Part shown: positions 9,575-19,055 of the stretch, piece by piece
How positions within the stretch are numbered: the first letter of the stretch is position 1
Layout: every line of letters starts with the position of its first letter
Source of the DNA: Planctobacterium sp965279005
Lineage (GTDB): Bacteria; Pseudomonadota; Gammaproteobacteria; Enterobacterales; Alteromonadaceae
Reading direction: 5' to 3'
Assembly (NCBI GenBank): GCA_965279005.1
Contig: CBDIHK010000028.1
Location: 186,001-250,000, forward strand
Length of the DNA: 64,000 nt
Translations under genes and position numbers: made by a program
Notes under the pieces: model-generated
The model's input: the letters and a program-made list of their open reading frames with translations, nothing else
Told to the model about the DNA's origin: nothing
Database searches by the model: none

Positions 9575-11638
9575 ATGAGTTATAGATTAGGTGTCGACGT
9601 AGGTGGCACATTTACCGACCTACTTCTTATCAATGAAGAAACAGGTCAAACTCATACCGCAAAAGTACCGTCTACCCCAGAAGATTCTTCTATTGGGGTT
9701 CTCAATGGCATCGAGCGTATATGCGCTGAATCGGGTATCGAACCCACCAGTATTAACCATGTAATGCACGGTACTACGGTTGCTACCAATGCCGTATTGA
9801 CCGGCAAAGGGGCAAAGGTTGGCTTGGTGACCACCCAAGGCTACCGCCAGGTATTGCAAGTGGCCCGTTCCTTCTGCCCAGGTGGTTTAGGTGGCTGGGT
9901 GAGCTACATGAAGAAACCATTATTGGCACCTTTGGAGTTAACCATTGAAGCCAAAGAGCGGGTCGACGCCAACGGTAAAGTTTCAGAACCTCTAGACGAA
10001 GCACAACTGGTAACCGAGCTCACCAAACTTGCCCAAAGCGGCGAAATTGAAGCCCTAACCATTTCCTTGATCAATGCCTATGTCAACCCGGTCAACGAAA
10101 TCAGGGCTCGTGAAATTGCCAGCGACATATTCCCGAACATTCCTATCACCATCTCCAGTGACGTGGTACCCGAAATGCAGGAATACGAGCGAACGGAAAC
10201 CACAGTGGTCAATAGTTATGTGCGACCAGAAGTAGCCCAATACCTACAGAACCTAAAAGCCTCAGTGGCGGCGAAAATGGGCGACGACACACAACTGAGT
10301 ATCTTGCGCTCTGACGGCGGCTTAGCCTCTGCCAAGTCCGCCTCGGAAAGCCCGGTCAATTTATTGATGTCTGGGCCTGCTGGCGGTGTTGCTGGTGCCG
10401 TGCATTTTTGCAGCCAGGCGGGCTTCAACGACATACTCACCTTTGACATGGGCGGCACCTCCACGGATGTTGCACTTATCCAGAACGCCAAAGCGCGCGT
10501 GCGCAGGGAAACCCGCGTCGGTGACGTCACCGTGCGCGCGCCATCTGTGGATGTTAGGACGGTGGGCGCCGGGGGCGGTTCAATCGCTTTTGTGCCGGAA
10601 CTGACCAAGGCACTGCGGGTCGGTCCCCAGTCGGCGGGCGCATCACCGGGCCCTGCTGCCTACATGAAAGGAGGAGAAGAACCCACGGTATGCGATGCAA
10701 ACGTAGTACTGGGCTACCTGCCTTCTGATGTGCAATTAGGCGGTGCCATGGCCATTGATAAAAATGCAGCTGTCGCTGCGGTCAAACGCGTGGCAGACCC
10801 CATGGGACTGAGCGTTGAAGAAGCTGCCGAAGGTATCATCAAGATTGTCAACGAAGCCATGTTCGGTGCACTGCGCCTAGTATCGGTAGAACAGGGGTTC
10901 GATCCAAGGGAATTCGCCTTGGTAGGATTCGGGGGCGCCGGCCCATTGCATGCCAATGCCTTGGGTATACTCACCCAATCTTGGCCAGCAATCGTGCCAC
11001 CGGGACCGGGGGTCTTGTGTGCCTACGGCGACGCCACAACCCAAGTACGGGATGAGGCATCTAAAACACTGGTCACCCTGATTGACAATATTTCAACTGA
11101 AGACTTAAGCCAGCAACTATCGGAACTGCAAGCCAAAGCAACCAAGACCTTGACCGACGATGGGGTGCCAACATCCCAACAACAAGTCACTTACCAGGCG
11201 GATGTGCGCTACACCGGACAGGCGTTCCAGCTGTCGGTTGAGTTCAGCGCGGAAGAGCTGGCACAAAAAGGCAAAGAGTTACTGGTTGAAGCCTTTGACA
11301 AGGAACACACCCAGCTATTCACCTTTGCCCTGTCTGAAGGCCATGAAATTGTCATGATCCGCGCTGTTGCAGTTGCCACTTCTGCTGAACTTCCCGGCAT
11401 GCCATTAGGTAGCTCGGACGGTGGTGTGGAGCAAGCCAAAGTCGCCGACACCGAGGTGTATTATAACGGTGCTTATCATCCAGCAGTGATTTATGACCGT
11501 AATAAGCTTAACCAAGGTGATTCAGTGGTGGGACCCGCCATCATCTGCGAGATGGACTCCACCACGCTGATACTACCCGAACACCACGCGACGGTTGACT
11601 CTGTGGGTAACCTGCTGATTAACCCAACCGCAGCGTAG
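9575..11638 (+). CDS. Hydantoinase/oxoprolinase subunit A (HyuA-type)
   Basis: The 687-residue protein has the HyuA N-terminal nucleotide-binding motif GVDVGGTFTDLL, then HGTTVATNAVLTGKG, and an ASKHA-like core with DMGGTSTDVAL near residue 290. With subunit B it forms ATP-dependent enzymes that open cyclic amides (5-oxoprolinase, N-methylhydantoinase, caprolactamase) or carboxylate ketones (acetone and acetophenone carboxylases). ATG 9575 follows GGAG by six bases, so this start is preferred to the TTG at 9563. No gamma-subunit gene of acetone carboxylase is present, which favours a ring-opening amidase. Confidence 0.9.
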   Translation: MSYRLGVDVGGTFTDLLLINEETGQTHTAKVPSTPEDSSIGVLNGIERICAESGIEPTSINHVMHGTTVATNAVLTGKGAKVGLVTTQGYRQVLQVARSFCPGGLGGWVSYMKKPLLAPLELTIEAKERVDANGKVSEPLDEAQLVTELTKLAQSGEIEALTISLINAYVNPVNEIRAREIASDIFPNIPITISSDVVPEMQEYERTETTVVNSYVRPEVAQYLQNLKASVAAKMGDDTQLSILRSDGGLASAKSASESPVNLLMSGPAGGVAGAVHFCSQAGFNDILTFDMGGTSTDVALIQNAKARVRRETRVGDVTVRAPSVDVRTVGAGGGSIAFVPELTKALRVGPQSAGASPGPAAYMKGGEEPTVCDANVVLGYLPSDVQLGGAMAIDKNAAVAAVKRVADPMGLSVEEAAEGIIKIVNEAMFGALRLVSVEQGFDPREFALVGFGGAGPLHANALGILTQSWPAIVPPGPGVLCAYGDATTQVRDEASKTLVTLIDNISTEDLSQQLSELQAKATKTLTDDGVPTSQQQVTYQADVRYTGQAFQLSVEFSAEELAQKGKELLVEAFDKEHTQLFTFALSEGHEIVMIRAVAVATSAELPGMPLGSSDGGVEQAKVADTEVYYNGAYHPAVIYDRNKLNQGDSVVGPAIICEMDSTTLILPEHHATVDSVGNLLINPTAA

Positions 11639-11649
11639 AGGTACTTGAT

Positions 11650-13515
11650 ATGAAAAACAAAATTGTAGAAACCAACCATATTGCGCTTAACCGTGTTGCT
11701 GTTGAAACCGTTACCGTGGACATCATCGAAAATGCCTTGAAAAACGCCCGGGAAGAGATGGATGCAGTGCTTTTCCGCACCGCCATGAGCCCTGGGATCC
11801 GGGAGCAAGGTGATTGTTTCCCGATGATTGCCAACAAAGACGGCAAAATGGTTGTCGGCCAGTTTGGTTCCTTTATCCATGGTTTCATGGAAGCCTTCGA
11901 AGGAGAGCTGGAAGAAGGTGACATCATGATCACCAACGATCCCTACATGACCAACGGCGCAGTATCCCACCTGCCCGACTGGATTGTATTGGTGCCCATT
12001 TTTAAAGACGGCCGTCACATTGCTTGGTCTGCTATGTTTGGCCACATGTCAGACAACGGCGGTATGGTGCCTGGCTCTATTCCAATTGAGGCCAACAGTA
12101 TCTACCAAGAAGGGATCCGCATCCCGCCTACCAAGCTTTACAAACGGGGCGAGCTACAATCGGATTTACTGGAGCTGATCCTACACAATGTTCGTACCCC
12201 CCAGTGGAACCGCTTTGACTTAAACGCCCTGGTTGCTGCTTGTAATACCGCAGCCAAGCGCTGCGTAGAAATTGCTGAACGCTTTGGTGACGACATTTTC
12301 TATTCCACCATGGAAATCATGCTGGAGCGCAACCATGTGGCGATGCAGGCCATCATCAATATGCTGGTGCCAGAAGAGCCGCGCACTTTTGAAGACTACG
12401 TTTGCGACGACGGCGTAGGTATGGGCCCCTACCGGATCCGCTGTAAAATGTGGCGCGAGGGCAACAAAGCCATATTCGACTTTGAAGGTACCCACCCGCA
12501 GGCGCAAAGCTCCATCAACTTCTACCTGAATGAAGAAATGTTCAAGATGTTTTTTGGCTCTTTCACTATCAACCTGGTGGATCCGCAGATCTTGTTCAAC
12601 GATGGCTTTTACGACCTGGTGGACGTGCGTATACCCAAAGGCAGCCTGCTCAAGCCCGAATTTCCAGCGGCATTGTCTGGCCGTACCCACGCGTTGGGAC
12701 GCATATTCGATGTGATGGGAGGTTTATTAGGGCAAGGCGCTCCTGAAGCCATGAACGCGGCAGGTTTTTCCGATTCACCGCACCTGTTCTACTCAGGATA
12801 CGACGACAATGGCGAATGGTTCCAGCTATTCCAAATCGGTTTCGGCGGCATTCCCGGTAGGCCAGTCGGCGATGGACCGGACGGCCATTCACTCTGGCCT
12901 GGGTTTACCAATGTGCCCAATGAGTTTATCGAGGCTTACTTTCCGCTTCGCGTAGAAAAATACGAAACCATCACCGATTCTGGTGGTGCCGGTTTACACC
13001 GCGGCGGCAACGGTTTGTCAGTGGCATACCGCTTTTTGAATGATGGCCAAATTGCCATCCATGACGAACGCTGGCTGACCCACCCTTGGGGTGTCAATGG
13101 CGGTGAGCCGGGACAGCGTTCAACAAAAATACTAGTGCGCGGCAATGGCGAACGTGAAATCTTGCCTGCCAAGTGCGACGGTATCGAAGTCAACAAAGGC
13201 GACCTACTCTACTTCAACACCTGGGGCGGCGGTGGCTGGGGTGACCCTTACCAGCGAGACGCTGAGCTGGTAATGCGGGACGTGCGCCAAGGACTAGTCA
13301 GTGCTGAAGGTGCCAAGCGTTATGGAGTTGTCATCAAGGGCGGTGAAATAGACCAATCGGCAACCACGGCCTTAAGGGCGGAACTTACCGAACAACGCGG
13401 CGAGCCAGGTCTGTTTGACTTTGGCGGCAGCATTGAAGAGCTGAAAGCGCGTTGCCTGGAAGAAACCGGCTTACCCGCACCAAAGGAACCGCAATTTAGA
13501 AAGGCGCGTGCGTAA
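11650..13515 (+). CDS. Hydantoinase/oxoprolinase subunit B (HyuB-type)
   Basis: This 621-residue partner of the preceding HyuA has the family landmarks NDPYMTNGAVSHLPDW near residue 97 and the C-terminal glycine-rich GGGGWGDPYQRD. It begins 11 bases after the hyuA-type stop with GAGG upstream, so the two are translated together, as required for the A-B complex. The hydrolytic chemistry on the activated cyclic amide is thought to be carried by this subunit. The adjacent isochorismatase-family gene starts immediately after its stop. Confidence 0.9.
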   Translation: MKNKIVETNHIALNRVAVETVTVDIIENALKNAREEMDAVLFRTAMSPGIREQGDCFPMIANKDGKMVVGQFGSFIHGFMEAFEGELEEGDIMITNDPYMTNGAVSHLPDWIVLVPIFKDGRHIAWSAMFGHMSDNGGMVPGSIPIEANSIYQEGIRIPPTKLYKRGELQSDLLELILHNVRTPQWNRFDLNALVAACNTAAKRCVEIAERFGDDIFYSTMEIMLERNHVAMQAIINMLVPEEPRTFEDYVCDDGVGMGPYRIRCKMWREGNKAIFDFEGTHPQAQSSINFYLNEEMFKMFFGSFTINLVDPQILFNDGFYDLVDVRIPKGSLLKPEFPAALSGRTHALGRIFDVMGGLLGQGAPEAMNAAGFSDSPHLFYSGYDDNGEWFQLFQIGFGGIPGRPVGDGPDGHSLWPGFTNVPNEFIEAYFPLRVEKYETITDSGGAGLHRGGNGLSVAYRFLNDGQIAIHDERWLTHPWGVNGGEPGQRSTKILVRGNGEREILPAKCDGIEVNKGDLLYFNTWGGGGWGDPYQRDAELVMRDVRQGLVSAEGAKRYGVVIKGGEIDQSATTALRAELTEQRGEPGLFDFGGSIEELKARCLEETGLPAPKEPQFRKARA

Positions 13516-14130
13516 ATGGTGGTGACAAACCGTAACCGGGATCTGGACACTGGCAGTATCCCTGCCAGCCAGCATCCGGCCTTGATTATTGTGGATATGT
13601 CCAATGGCTTTACCTCTCCCGACAGTCCGTTGGGAGGGGACTTTAGCCCGGAAATTGCGGTTACCAACCAGCTGATCCAGTGGTTTGCCCAACGCAACTG
13701 GCCAATATTTTGTTCGTCAGTGGTTTACTCTGATGCACAACAGGCGTCGGTATTCCGCAGCCGCTTGCCAGACTTGGAGATACTGCAAAAAGGCAGTGAT
13801 TGGGTAGGGATTGATCCAAGATTGGAATTCCCCAAAGGCTACACCCTGGTGGAAAAACAACTACCCAGCGCCTTTTTCGATACGAACTTGGCGCAGCAGC
13901 TGCGGGAACAAGGTATCGACAGCTGCGTGGTCACCGGCTTGACTACCAGCGGCTGCGTCAGGGCCACAGCGGTAGATTCCTTACAATACAATTTCTCTAC
14001 CATTGTAGTATCCGATGCCTGTGGTGACCGCAACCACCAAGCCCACTTGGCGTCATTGCACGATATCAATGCCAAATACGGCGTCGTCGTCAATTCCGAC
14101 GACCTGCTGGATTACATCGAAGGTAAATAA
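13516..14130 (+). CDS. Isochorismatase-family amidohydrolase (cysteine hydrolase)
   Basis: The 204-residue product carries the complete Asp-Lys-Cys triad of the family: D27 in LIIVDMSNGF, K114 in VEKQLPSAFFDT and C147 in TTSGCVRATA. Members hydrolyse N-carbamoylsarcosine, nicotinamide, maleamate or ureido compounds. The ATG follows the hyuB-type stop without a gap. In an operon with HyuAB, the simplest role is removing ammonia (or a carbamoyl group) from the linear amide made by ring opening. The exact substrate is inferred. Confidence 0.87.
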   Translation: MVVTNRNRDLDTGSIPASQHPALIIVDMSNGFTSPDSPLGGDFSPEIAVTNQLIQWFAQRNWPIFCSSVVYSDAQQASVFRSRLPDLEILQKGSDWVGIDPRLEFPKGYTLVEKQLPSAFFDTNLAQQLREQGIDSCVVTGLTTSGCVRATAVDSLQYNFSTIVVSDACGDRNHQAHLASLHDINAKYGVVVNSDDLLDYIEGK

Positions 14131-14134
14131 AACC

Positions 14135-15565
14135 GTGTCAGATATTAATGTGACTGCAGGCCCGAAAAGCCTGTACGAAAAACTATTGCAGCAACACCTA
14201 GTAACCGAGGTGGATGGCGAGCTATTGCTCTACATCGACCGCCACCTGATCCATGAAGTCACTTCGCCGCAGGCGTTTTCGGGCCTGGCCATTAAACAGC
14301 GGCCAGTATTTAGCCCGGATAAAACCGTGGCCACCATGGATCACAGCGTCTCTACGCGGTCACTCGCCTTGGATGCCTCAGGCAGCGAAAGCTACCAACA
14401 GCTACAAACCCTGGCGATGAACTGCGAGCAGCACGGTATTGAGCTATACCCCCTTGGCCATGAGCGCCAGGGTATTGTGCATGTGATGGCACCGGAAATG
14501 GGACTGATACTGCCAGGTATGACGGTAGTGTGTGGCGACTCCCATACCGCTACCCATGGCGCTTTTGGCGCCCTAGCCTTTGGTATCGGTTCATCCCAAG
14601 TAGAAGAAGTACTCGCCACCCAGTGCCTCAGAATCAGCCCACAAAAGAGCATGTTGATTAACGTCAGCGGCAAACGTCCAGAGGGTATCACTGCTAAAGA
14701 CATTATCCTTTACATCATCAACCAAATTGGCACCGATGGCGGTAACGGCTATGTGATTGAATACGCAGGTGAAGTGATCGAAGCCATGAGTATGGAAGAG
14801 CGTATGACAGTGTGCAATATGAGCATAGAAGCGGGTGCCAGGGCAGGCTTGATTGCGCCAGATGCTACTACCTTTGAGTATCTCCAAGGCCGCGACTATG
14901 CGCCTGAGGGCGAGCTATGGCAGCAAGCTTTATCAGCCTGGCAGCAGCTGCATTCCGACAAAGATGCCGCATTTTCAGCCCGTATTGATATCGATATCAG
15001 CCAAATCGCACCACAAATTACCTGGGGCACTAACCCTGCGCAATCTGTGGGCGTCAACGACCCGGTGCCAGCACCTAGCGATTTTGCATTTACCTCGGCG
15101 CAAGATTCCGCCCACAAAGCCCTTAGCTATACCAAGCTAGAAGCCGGAACCCATATGTCAGATGTTGCGGTAGACGCCGTGTTTATCGGCAGTTGCACCA
15201 ATAGCCGTATCGAGGATCTGCGCCTAGCAGCGAAATTTGCCAAAGGTGGCCAAGTAGCAAAAACCGTCACAGCGATTGTAGTGCCAGGCTCAAATGCCGT
15301 GCGCAAACAAGCCGAAGCAGAAGGACTAGACCAGGTTTTCACAGCTGCCGGTTTCCAGTGGCGTATGCCGGGCTGTTCCATGTGCCTGGGGATGAATGAC
15401 GACAAGCTCAGCGAAGGCCAGCGCTGCGCCTCCACCAGCAACCGCAATTTCGAAGGCCGCCAAGGCCGTGGTGCTATTACCCATTTGGTCAGCCCAGCCA
15501 TGGCTGCCGCAGCGGCGCTGCACGGTCATTTTGTGGATATTCGCAATTTGAAACAGGCGAGCTAG
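14135..15565 (+). CDS. leuC: LeuC-type (de)hydratase large subunit
   Basis: A 476-residue aconitase-family protein. It has VVCGDSHTATHGAFGALAFGIG and the three [4Fe-4S] ligands C354 (GSCTNSR), C414 and C417 (GCSMC). The frame is open from 14015, but that part overlaps the amidohydrolase in another frame, so GTG 14135 is the sensible start. The family isomerises isopropylmalate and also hydrates citraconate or dialkylmaleates. Here leuA and leuB are absent and the neighbours are catabolic, so it may hydrate an unsaturated diacid made by the upstream enzymes. The sequence alone would also fit ordinary isopropylmalate isomerase. Confidence 0.85.
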   Translation: MSDINVTAGPKSLYEKLLQQHLVTEVDGELLLYIDRHLIHEVTSPQAFSGLAIKQRPVFSPDKTVATMDHSVSTRSLALDASGSESYQQLQTLAMNCEQHGIELYPLGHERQGIVHVMAPEMGLILPGMTVVCGDSHTATHGAFGALAFGIGSSQVEEVLATQCLRISPQKSMLINVSGKRPEGITAKDIILYIINQIGTDGGNGYVIEYAGEVIEAMSMEERMTVCNMSIEAGARAGLIAPDATTFEYLQGRDYAPEGELWQQALSAWQQLHSDKDAAFSARIDIDISQIAPQITWGTNPAQSVGVNDPVPAPSDFAFTSAQDSAHKALSYTKLEAGTHMSDVAVDAVFIGSCTNSRIEDLRLAAKFAKGGQVAKTVTAIVVPGSNAVRKQAEAEGLDQVFTAAGFQWRMPGCSMCLGMNDDKLSEGQRCASTSNRNFEGRQGRGAITHLVSPAMAAAAALHGHFVDIRNLKQAS

Positions 15566-15600
15566 GAGCAACGAGTTAGGAGCAACGAGTTAGGAGTAGA
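15563..15600 (+). repeat. Tandem 14-bp repeat carrying three ribosome-binding sites
   Basis: The unit TAGGAGCAACGAGT occurs twice (15563-15576, 15577-15590) and a third time in part (TAGGAG at 15591-15596). The first copy contains the leuC-type stop codon TAG. Each copy brings one AGGAG. Only the last is correctly placed for the leuD-type ATG at 15603, so copy number changes by slippage would leave translation intact while altering the spacer. Confidence 0.85.
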
Positions 15601-15602
15601 TT

Positions 15603-16232
15603 ATGACTGAAAATGTAAACGACAATTCAGCAGTTGGGCAGCACCTAATCCAAGGCACTGCCCTACCCTATGTACAGGACAACGTGGATACCGACCAGAT
15701 CCTGCCCAAGCAGTTCCTCACCCGTATCACCCGCGAAGGTTACGGCCAGTTTCTGTTTAACGATTTGCGTTATTTAGATGGAGACAGCAACCATGATAAT
15801 CCGGATTTCGTGCTTAACCAGCCCCAATACCAGGGCGCCAATATGCTGCTAGCCGGTAAAAACTTTGGCTGTGGCTCTAGCAGGGAACATGCCCCCTGGG
15901 CCATTGCCGACTATGGTTTTGAAGTGGTTATCGCCGAGAACTTTGCCGATATTTTCTATACCAACTGCATTAATAACAATATCACGCCAGTGGCCTTGAA
16001 TGAGGCGGAAGTGGCATTGCTACAACAGGCAATCACGCGAGATCCGAGCACCCAATTGCAAGTGAATTTAGAGAAACTCAGCATCAGCACAACAACACAT
16101 GAATTTTCATTCCATTTGGATGAAAACCACCAGCGCAGCCTGATCCTAAGGCAAGATAAAATCGACATGATGCTGGCAGCCAGCGACCAGATCCGCGCCT
16201 ATGAGCAGCAAGTGCCGCTTTGGCGGCGTTGA
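15603..16232 (+). CDS. leuD: LeuD-type (de)hydratase small subunit
   Basis: The 209-residue swivel-domain subunit pairs with the LeuC-type protein. It contains NFGCGSSREHAPWAIADYGF, the substrate-binding signature, and AENFADIFYTNCINNNITPV. Length and motifs are of the proteobacterial LeuD type. Translation starts behind the tandem AGGAG repeats. It is the last gene of the operon; the next gene is convergent and no clear terminator hairpin lies between. Confidence 0.87.
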   Translation: MTENVNDNSAVGQHLIQGTALPYVQDNVDTDQILPKQFLTRITREGYGQFLFNDLRYLDGDSNHDNPDFVLNQPQYQGANMLLAGKNFGCGSSREHAPWAIADYGFEVVIAENFADIFYTNCINNNITPVALNEAEVALLQQAITRDPSTQLQVNLEKLSISTTTHEFSFHLDENHQRSLILRQDKIDMMLAASDQIRAYEQQVPLWRR

Positions 16233-16326
16233 GGTGCTTGTTGGTCAAGTTGTCCCGACTGAAGACTAATTTCAGCGCTATCGTTTAACGCGGGTCAAAG
16301 CAAGCGTGGCAACAGCAAAGCTAGGT

Positions 16327-17862
16327 TTAAGGTCGTTGGTTTAGCATTTCTAGCACCTTCGCGTCCCGCTGATATATATCCTCAAGGAAGCGGATTTTAC
16401 CAGCCAAGTCTTCCACGACAACTGTCCAATAATATAAGTGCACCGGTATCGGCTGATCAAGGTTTATACGGGTTGGTTTGTTGGAGGCCAAGGTTGAATC
16501 AATCTTATCGCGGGGCCAATCCAGGTTGTCCTCTAGAACCCACTCAACCAGCGTAATCGGGCTATCCACCCTTATGCAACCCGATGAGAAATCACGCCGC
16601 TTTAACCTAAACAATTCTGGTAAAACCGTGTCATGTAGGTAAATACTGTGTTGGTTGGGGAATATAAACTTTACTTTCCCCAAGGTATTTTTGTCGCTAG
16701 GCTTCTGGCGCATTCGATACGGGAAATCTTGCGCGCTGTATTGCGCCCAATCGATACCCAGGAGAACAGTACCGTCTTTATCGAGCACCTGATAGCCCAT
16801 TTCTTGGTACAGCCCAGGATCAGCCTGGAGTTTTGGCAGCACATCCTCCCGCGCAAGTTTGTTTGGAATGTCCCACCAAGGGTTTAACATCAGGAAGACC
16901 ATGTTGGCTGAAAAAACCGGGGTCTGCCGGTAAGTTTGCCCCACAACAACATCGTAAACCGCAGCAACGGTGTCTCCCTCATGCGCTTCTAGCTGGTAGT
17001 CTGCAATATTCACCCTTATGTGTTTTTCGCCAAATTCCTCAGGTAGCCACCTCCAGCGCTCTAAATTGACCCTGATTTGGTCAATCCGATCCTGCAGCCC
17101 AAGGTTTAACTGGTGCAGAGTTTCGGGCCCGACTATGCCATCTGGAACCAGGTTGGTGCGTCTCTGGAATTCTTTCACTGCGGCAAGCAAATCTGTGTCG
17201 AAAACTCTACTTTTGTTGTCAGCCGCACTGACATCACCGGTCACCGCAAGCCGTTTCCTTAGCTGTGTAACCCGAGATGACTCGGCACCTAGCTGCAACA
17301 TCGGCCCCTCAGTCACTGTTGGCCAGTCCCCATGTTCCTGGATGCGCTGGTACTTGGCCAACTCGCGCTTCATTACCCGATACCTAGGTTGTTGTGGCTC
17401 CAGCGCTTCAAGCGATACGGCAATGTCATCCTGGCTTAAGGCATTGGCAAGAAGCGTTACCAGGTTTTTGGAACGAGGTTTAGCATTCCAAGTCGGCTCC
17501 AACGTTACGGGGTTTAGCTTCCCCCTCAATATGTGCCGTGCGAGGGTCAAGAAAGCATCTGTGGCGAGGATGTCCTTTTTATTGCTAACGCCAACAGGTG
17601 CTTTTAAAGAGGCAAGGTGGTAGTCAGCAGGTATCAACCCGTGCTGGGCACTTGCCTCTATGGCTTTAACTAAATCCTTGATTTGCGCTAAGGACCACTT
17701 TGGTAGACTTTGTTGCTGTTTGTAAAAATGCGTAACTGAAGCCGCGTTGTAGAGGGATTGGTTTGTGTTCAACTGCTCGATAACACTATCAATATCCGCC
17801 CAAACAAGCTGTGAGCACAACATCAATGGAAAAACCGCAAACACCCTAAATGTTTTTTTCAT
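16327..17862 (-). CDS. L,D-transpeptidase (YcbB/LdtD-like)
   Basis: The 511-residue secreted enzyme starts with a signal peptide (MKKTFRVFAVFPLMLCSQ, cut near VWA). A scaffold region and a peptidoglycan-binding-like segment (LLAAVKEFQRRTNLVPDGIVGP) come next. The YkuD catalytic domain ends in FSSGCIRV with the nucleophile at C429. Enzymes of this type make 3-3 cross-links in peptidoglycan or attach proteins to it in the periplasm. The length matches YcbB-type proteins. It is transcribed alone toward the catabolic operon and appears unrelated to it. Confidence 0.9.
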   Translation of the reverse strand: MKKTFRVFAVFPLMLCSQLVWADIDSVIEQLNTNQSLYNAASVTHFYKQQQSLPKWSLAQIKDLVKAIEASAQHGLIPADYHLASLKAPVGVSNKKDILATDAFLTLARHILRGKLNPVTLEPTWNAKPRSKNLVTLLANALSQDDIAVSLEALEPQQPRYRVMKRELAKYQRIQEHGDWPTVTEGPMLQLGAESSRVTQLRKRLAVTGDVSAADNKSRVFDTDLLAAVKEFQRRTNLVPDGIVGPETLHQLNLGLQDRIDQIRVNLERWRWLPEEFGEKHIRVNIADYQLEAHEGDTVAAVYDVVVGQTYRQTPVFSANMVFLMLNPWWDIPNKLAREDVLPKLQADPGLYQEMGYQVLDKDGTVLLGIDWAQYSAQDFPYRMRQKPSDKNTLGKVKFIFPNQHSIYLHDTVLPELFRLKRRDFSSGCIRVDSPITLVEWVLEDNLDWPRDKIDSTLASNKPTRINLDQPIPVHLYYWTVVVEDLAGKIRFLEDIYQRDAKVLEMLNQRP

Positions 17863-17991
17863 AGAAACAGCATCCTTTTGCTACCCTGTGTTATAGGTAT
17901 TCACTCCAAATCGTTTTAGGGCATGTAACCGTGAAATATATGTTAGCCCAATTACATAAACAGCATAGAGTAATGGATCGATAGTGCCACT

Positions 17992-19011
17992 ATGTTTACG
18001 TCATTAACTATTAGCATTCCCGCATTTATAGGGGCAGCCTTAGTCCTGATCCTTGCTGGGGCGCGTTTAGCGTCCCAAGCTGATGCGCTGGCAGATCGCA
18101 CCGGCATGGGTGAAGCACTGTTTGGAATTTTGTTTTTGGCTGGCATTACCTCGCTGCCAGACTTTGCCGCGACCCTGAGCGCGGCGGTGGACAACAGGCC
18201 AGATCTGGCGATAAGTAATGTCATGGGGAGTATGGCTGTAAATTTAGCGTTCCTCGGCATAGCTGACATCGTCTATCGCAAAGCCAACTTGGAACATGCC
18301 GCGGCATCTTCGGTCAACCTAATGCAGGCAGGTTTGTTGATTGCACTGCTTACGCTGCCCTTAATTGCAATCTTTACCCCCGTCGTGGCTGATTGGTGGA
18401 TACACCCCATCACGCCATTAATCATTGTCGCGTATTTGTTTGGGCTGCACCTGGTAAACCGCACACAATCCAAACCTATGTGGTTCCCCCGCGTGACCCA
18501 CCAAACAGTGTCCGACAAACCTGATGTCGATAACCACAGCGCGACTGGAGGCCTCTGGCTGGCTTTTATAGCCACCGCGCTTGTCACAGCGCTAGCCGGT
18601 TGGCTACTGATGGAAGCAGCGAAGGACATTGCAGACCGGACGGCTTTACCTGATACCCTGGTAGGCGGGATGTTTACCGCATTGGCGACATCGACACCGG
18701 AGCTGGTAACAACCATTGCCGCAATACGCCTCGGCGCCTTAACACTGGCAGTAAGCAATATTTTTGGCACCAATTGTTTTAACATACTGGTAGTGGCAGC
18801 GGCTGATATCGGCTATAGCAAAGGCTCTATCTTCCATGCGATGGCTCCTGTGCAGATGACGTGGGGTTTGGTAGCAATATTAATGACAGCTATATTGCTG
18901 ATGGGAATGCTGCGGCGACAGACCTATGGTATTGGCCGGATCGGGTTTGAGAGTGCTTTGATGTTGGCGATATATGCATCAGCGCTTGGCGTTATAATAG
19001 TGAGTACATAG
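17992..19011 (+). CDS. Sodium/calcium exchanger family (CaCA) membrane protein
   Basis: This 339-residue protein has two homologous halves. The alpha-repeat-like motifs are ITSLPDFAATLSAAVDNRPDLAISN near residue 57 and ATSTPELVTTIAAIRLGALTLAVSN near residue 233. These line the ion path in Ca2+/cation exchangers. The first repeat has LPDF where the usual form is PE, so its ion preference may differ from typical members. It is divergent from the L,D-transpeptidase and precedes the two-component operon by about 120 bases. The transported ion is inferred from the family. Confidence 0.78.
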   Translation: MFTSLTISIPAFIGAALVLILAGARLASQADALADRTGMGEALFGILFLAGITSLPDFAATLSAAVDNRPDLAISNVMGSMAVNLAFLGIADIVYRKANLEHAAASSVNLMQAGLLIALLTLPLIAIFTPVVADWWIHPITPLIIVAYLFGLHLVNRTQSKPMWFPRVTHQTVSDKPDVDNHSATGGLWLAFIATALVTALAGWLLMEAAKDIADRTALPDTLVGGMFTALATSTPELVTTIAAIRLGALTLAVSNIFGTNCFNILVVAAADIGYSKGSIFHAMAPVQMTWGLVAILMTAILLMGMLRRQTYGIGRIGFESALMLAIYASALGVIIVST

Positions 19012-19055
19012 TATTTATACCGATTCTATTTTTTGGGATGGCACATTGTCACCAC

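Noticed and set aside
9575..13515. Acetone/acetophenone carboxylase
   Set aside because: The HyuA/HyuB families include these carboxylases, but no third (gamma) subunit is present and the next gene is an amidohydrolase, which fits ring opening better. It cannot be excluded fully.
15563..15600. Tandem repeat as a CRISPR-like array
   Set aside because: The unit is only 14 bases and copies are adjacent without spacers. It is a simple tandem duplication including the ribosome site.
14135..16232. LeuC/LeuD as evidence of a leucine biosynthesis operon
   Set aside because: No leuA or leuB is present, and the genes close a catabolic operon. The enzyme family is clear but the pathway is not, so the leucine role is kept only as an alternative.
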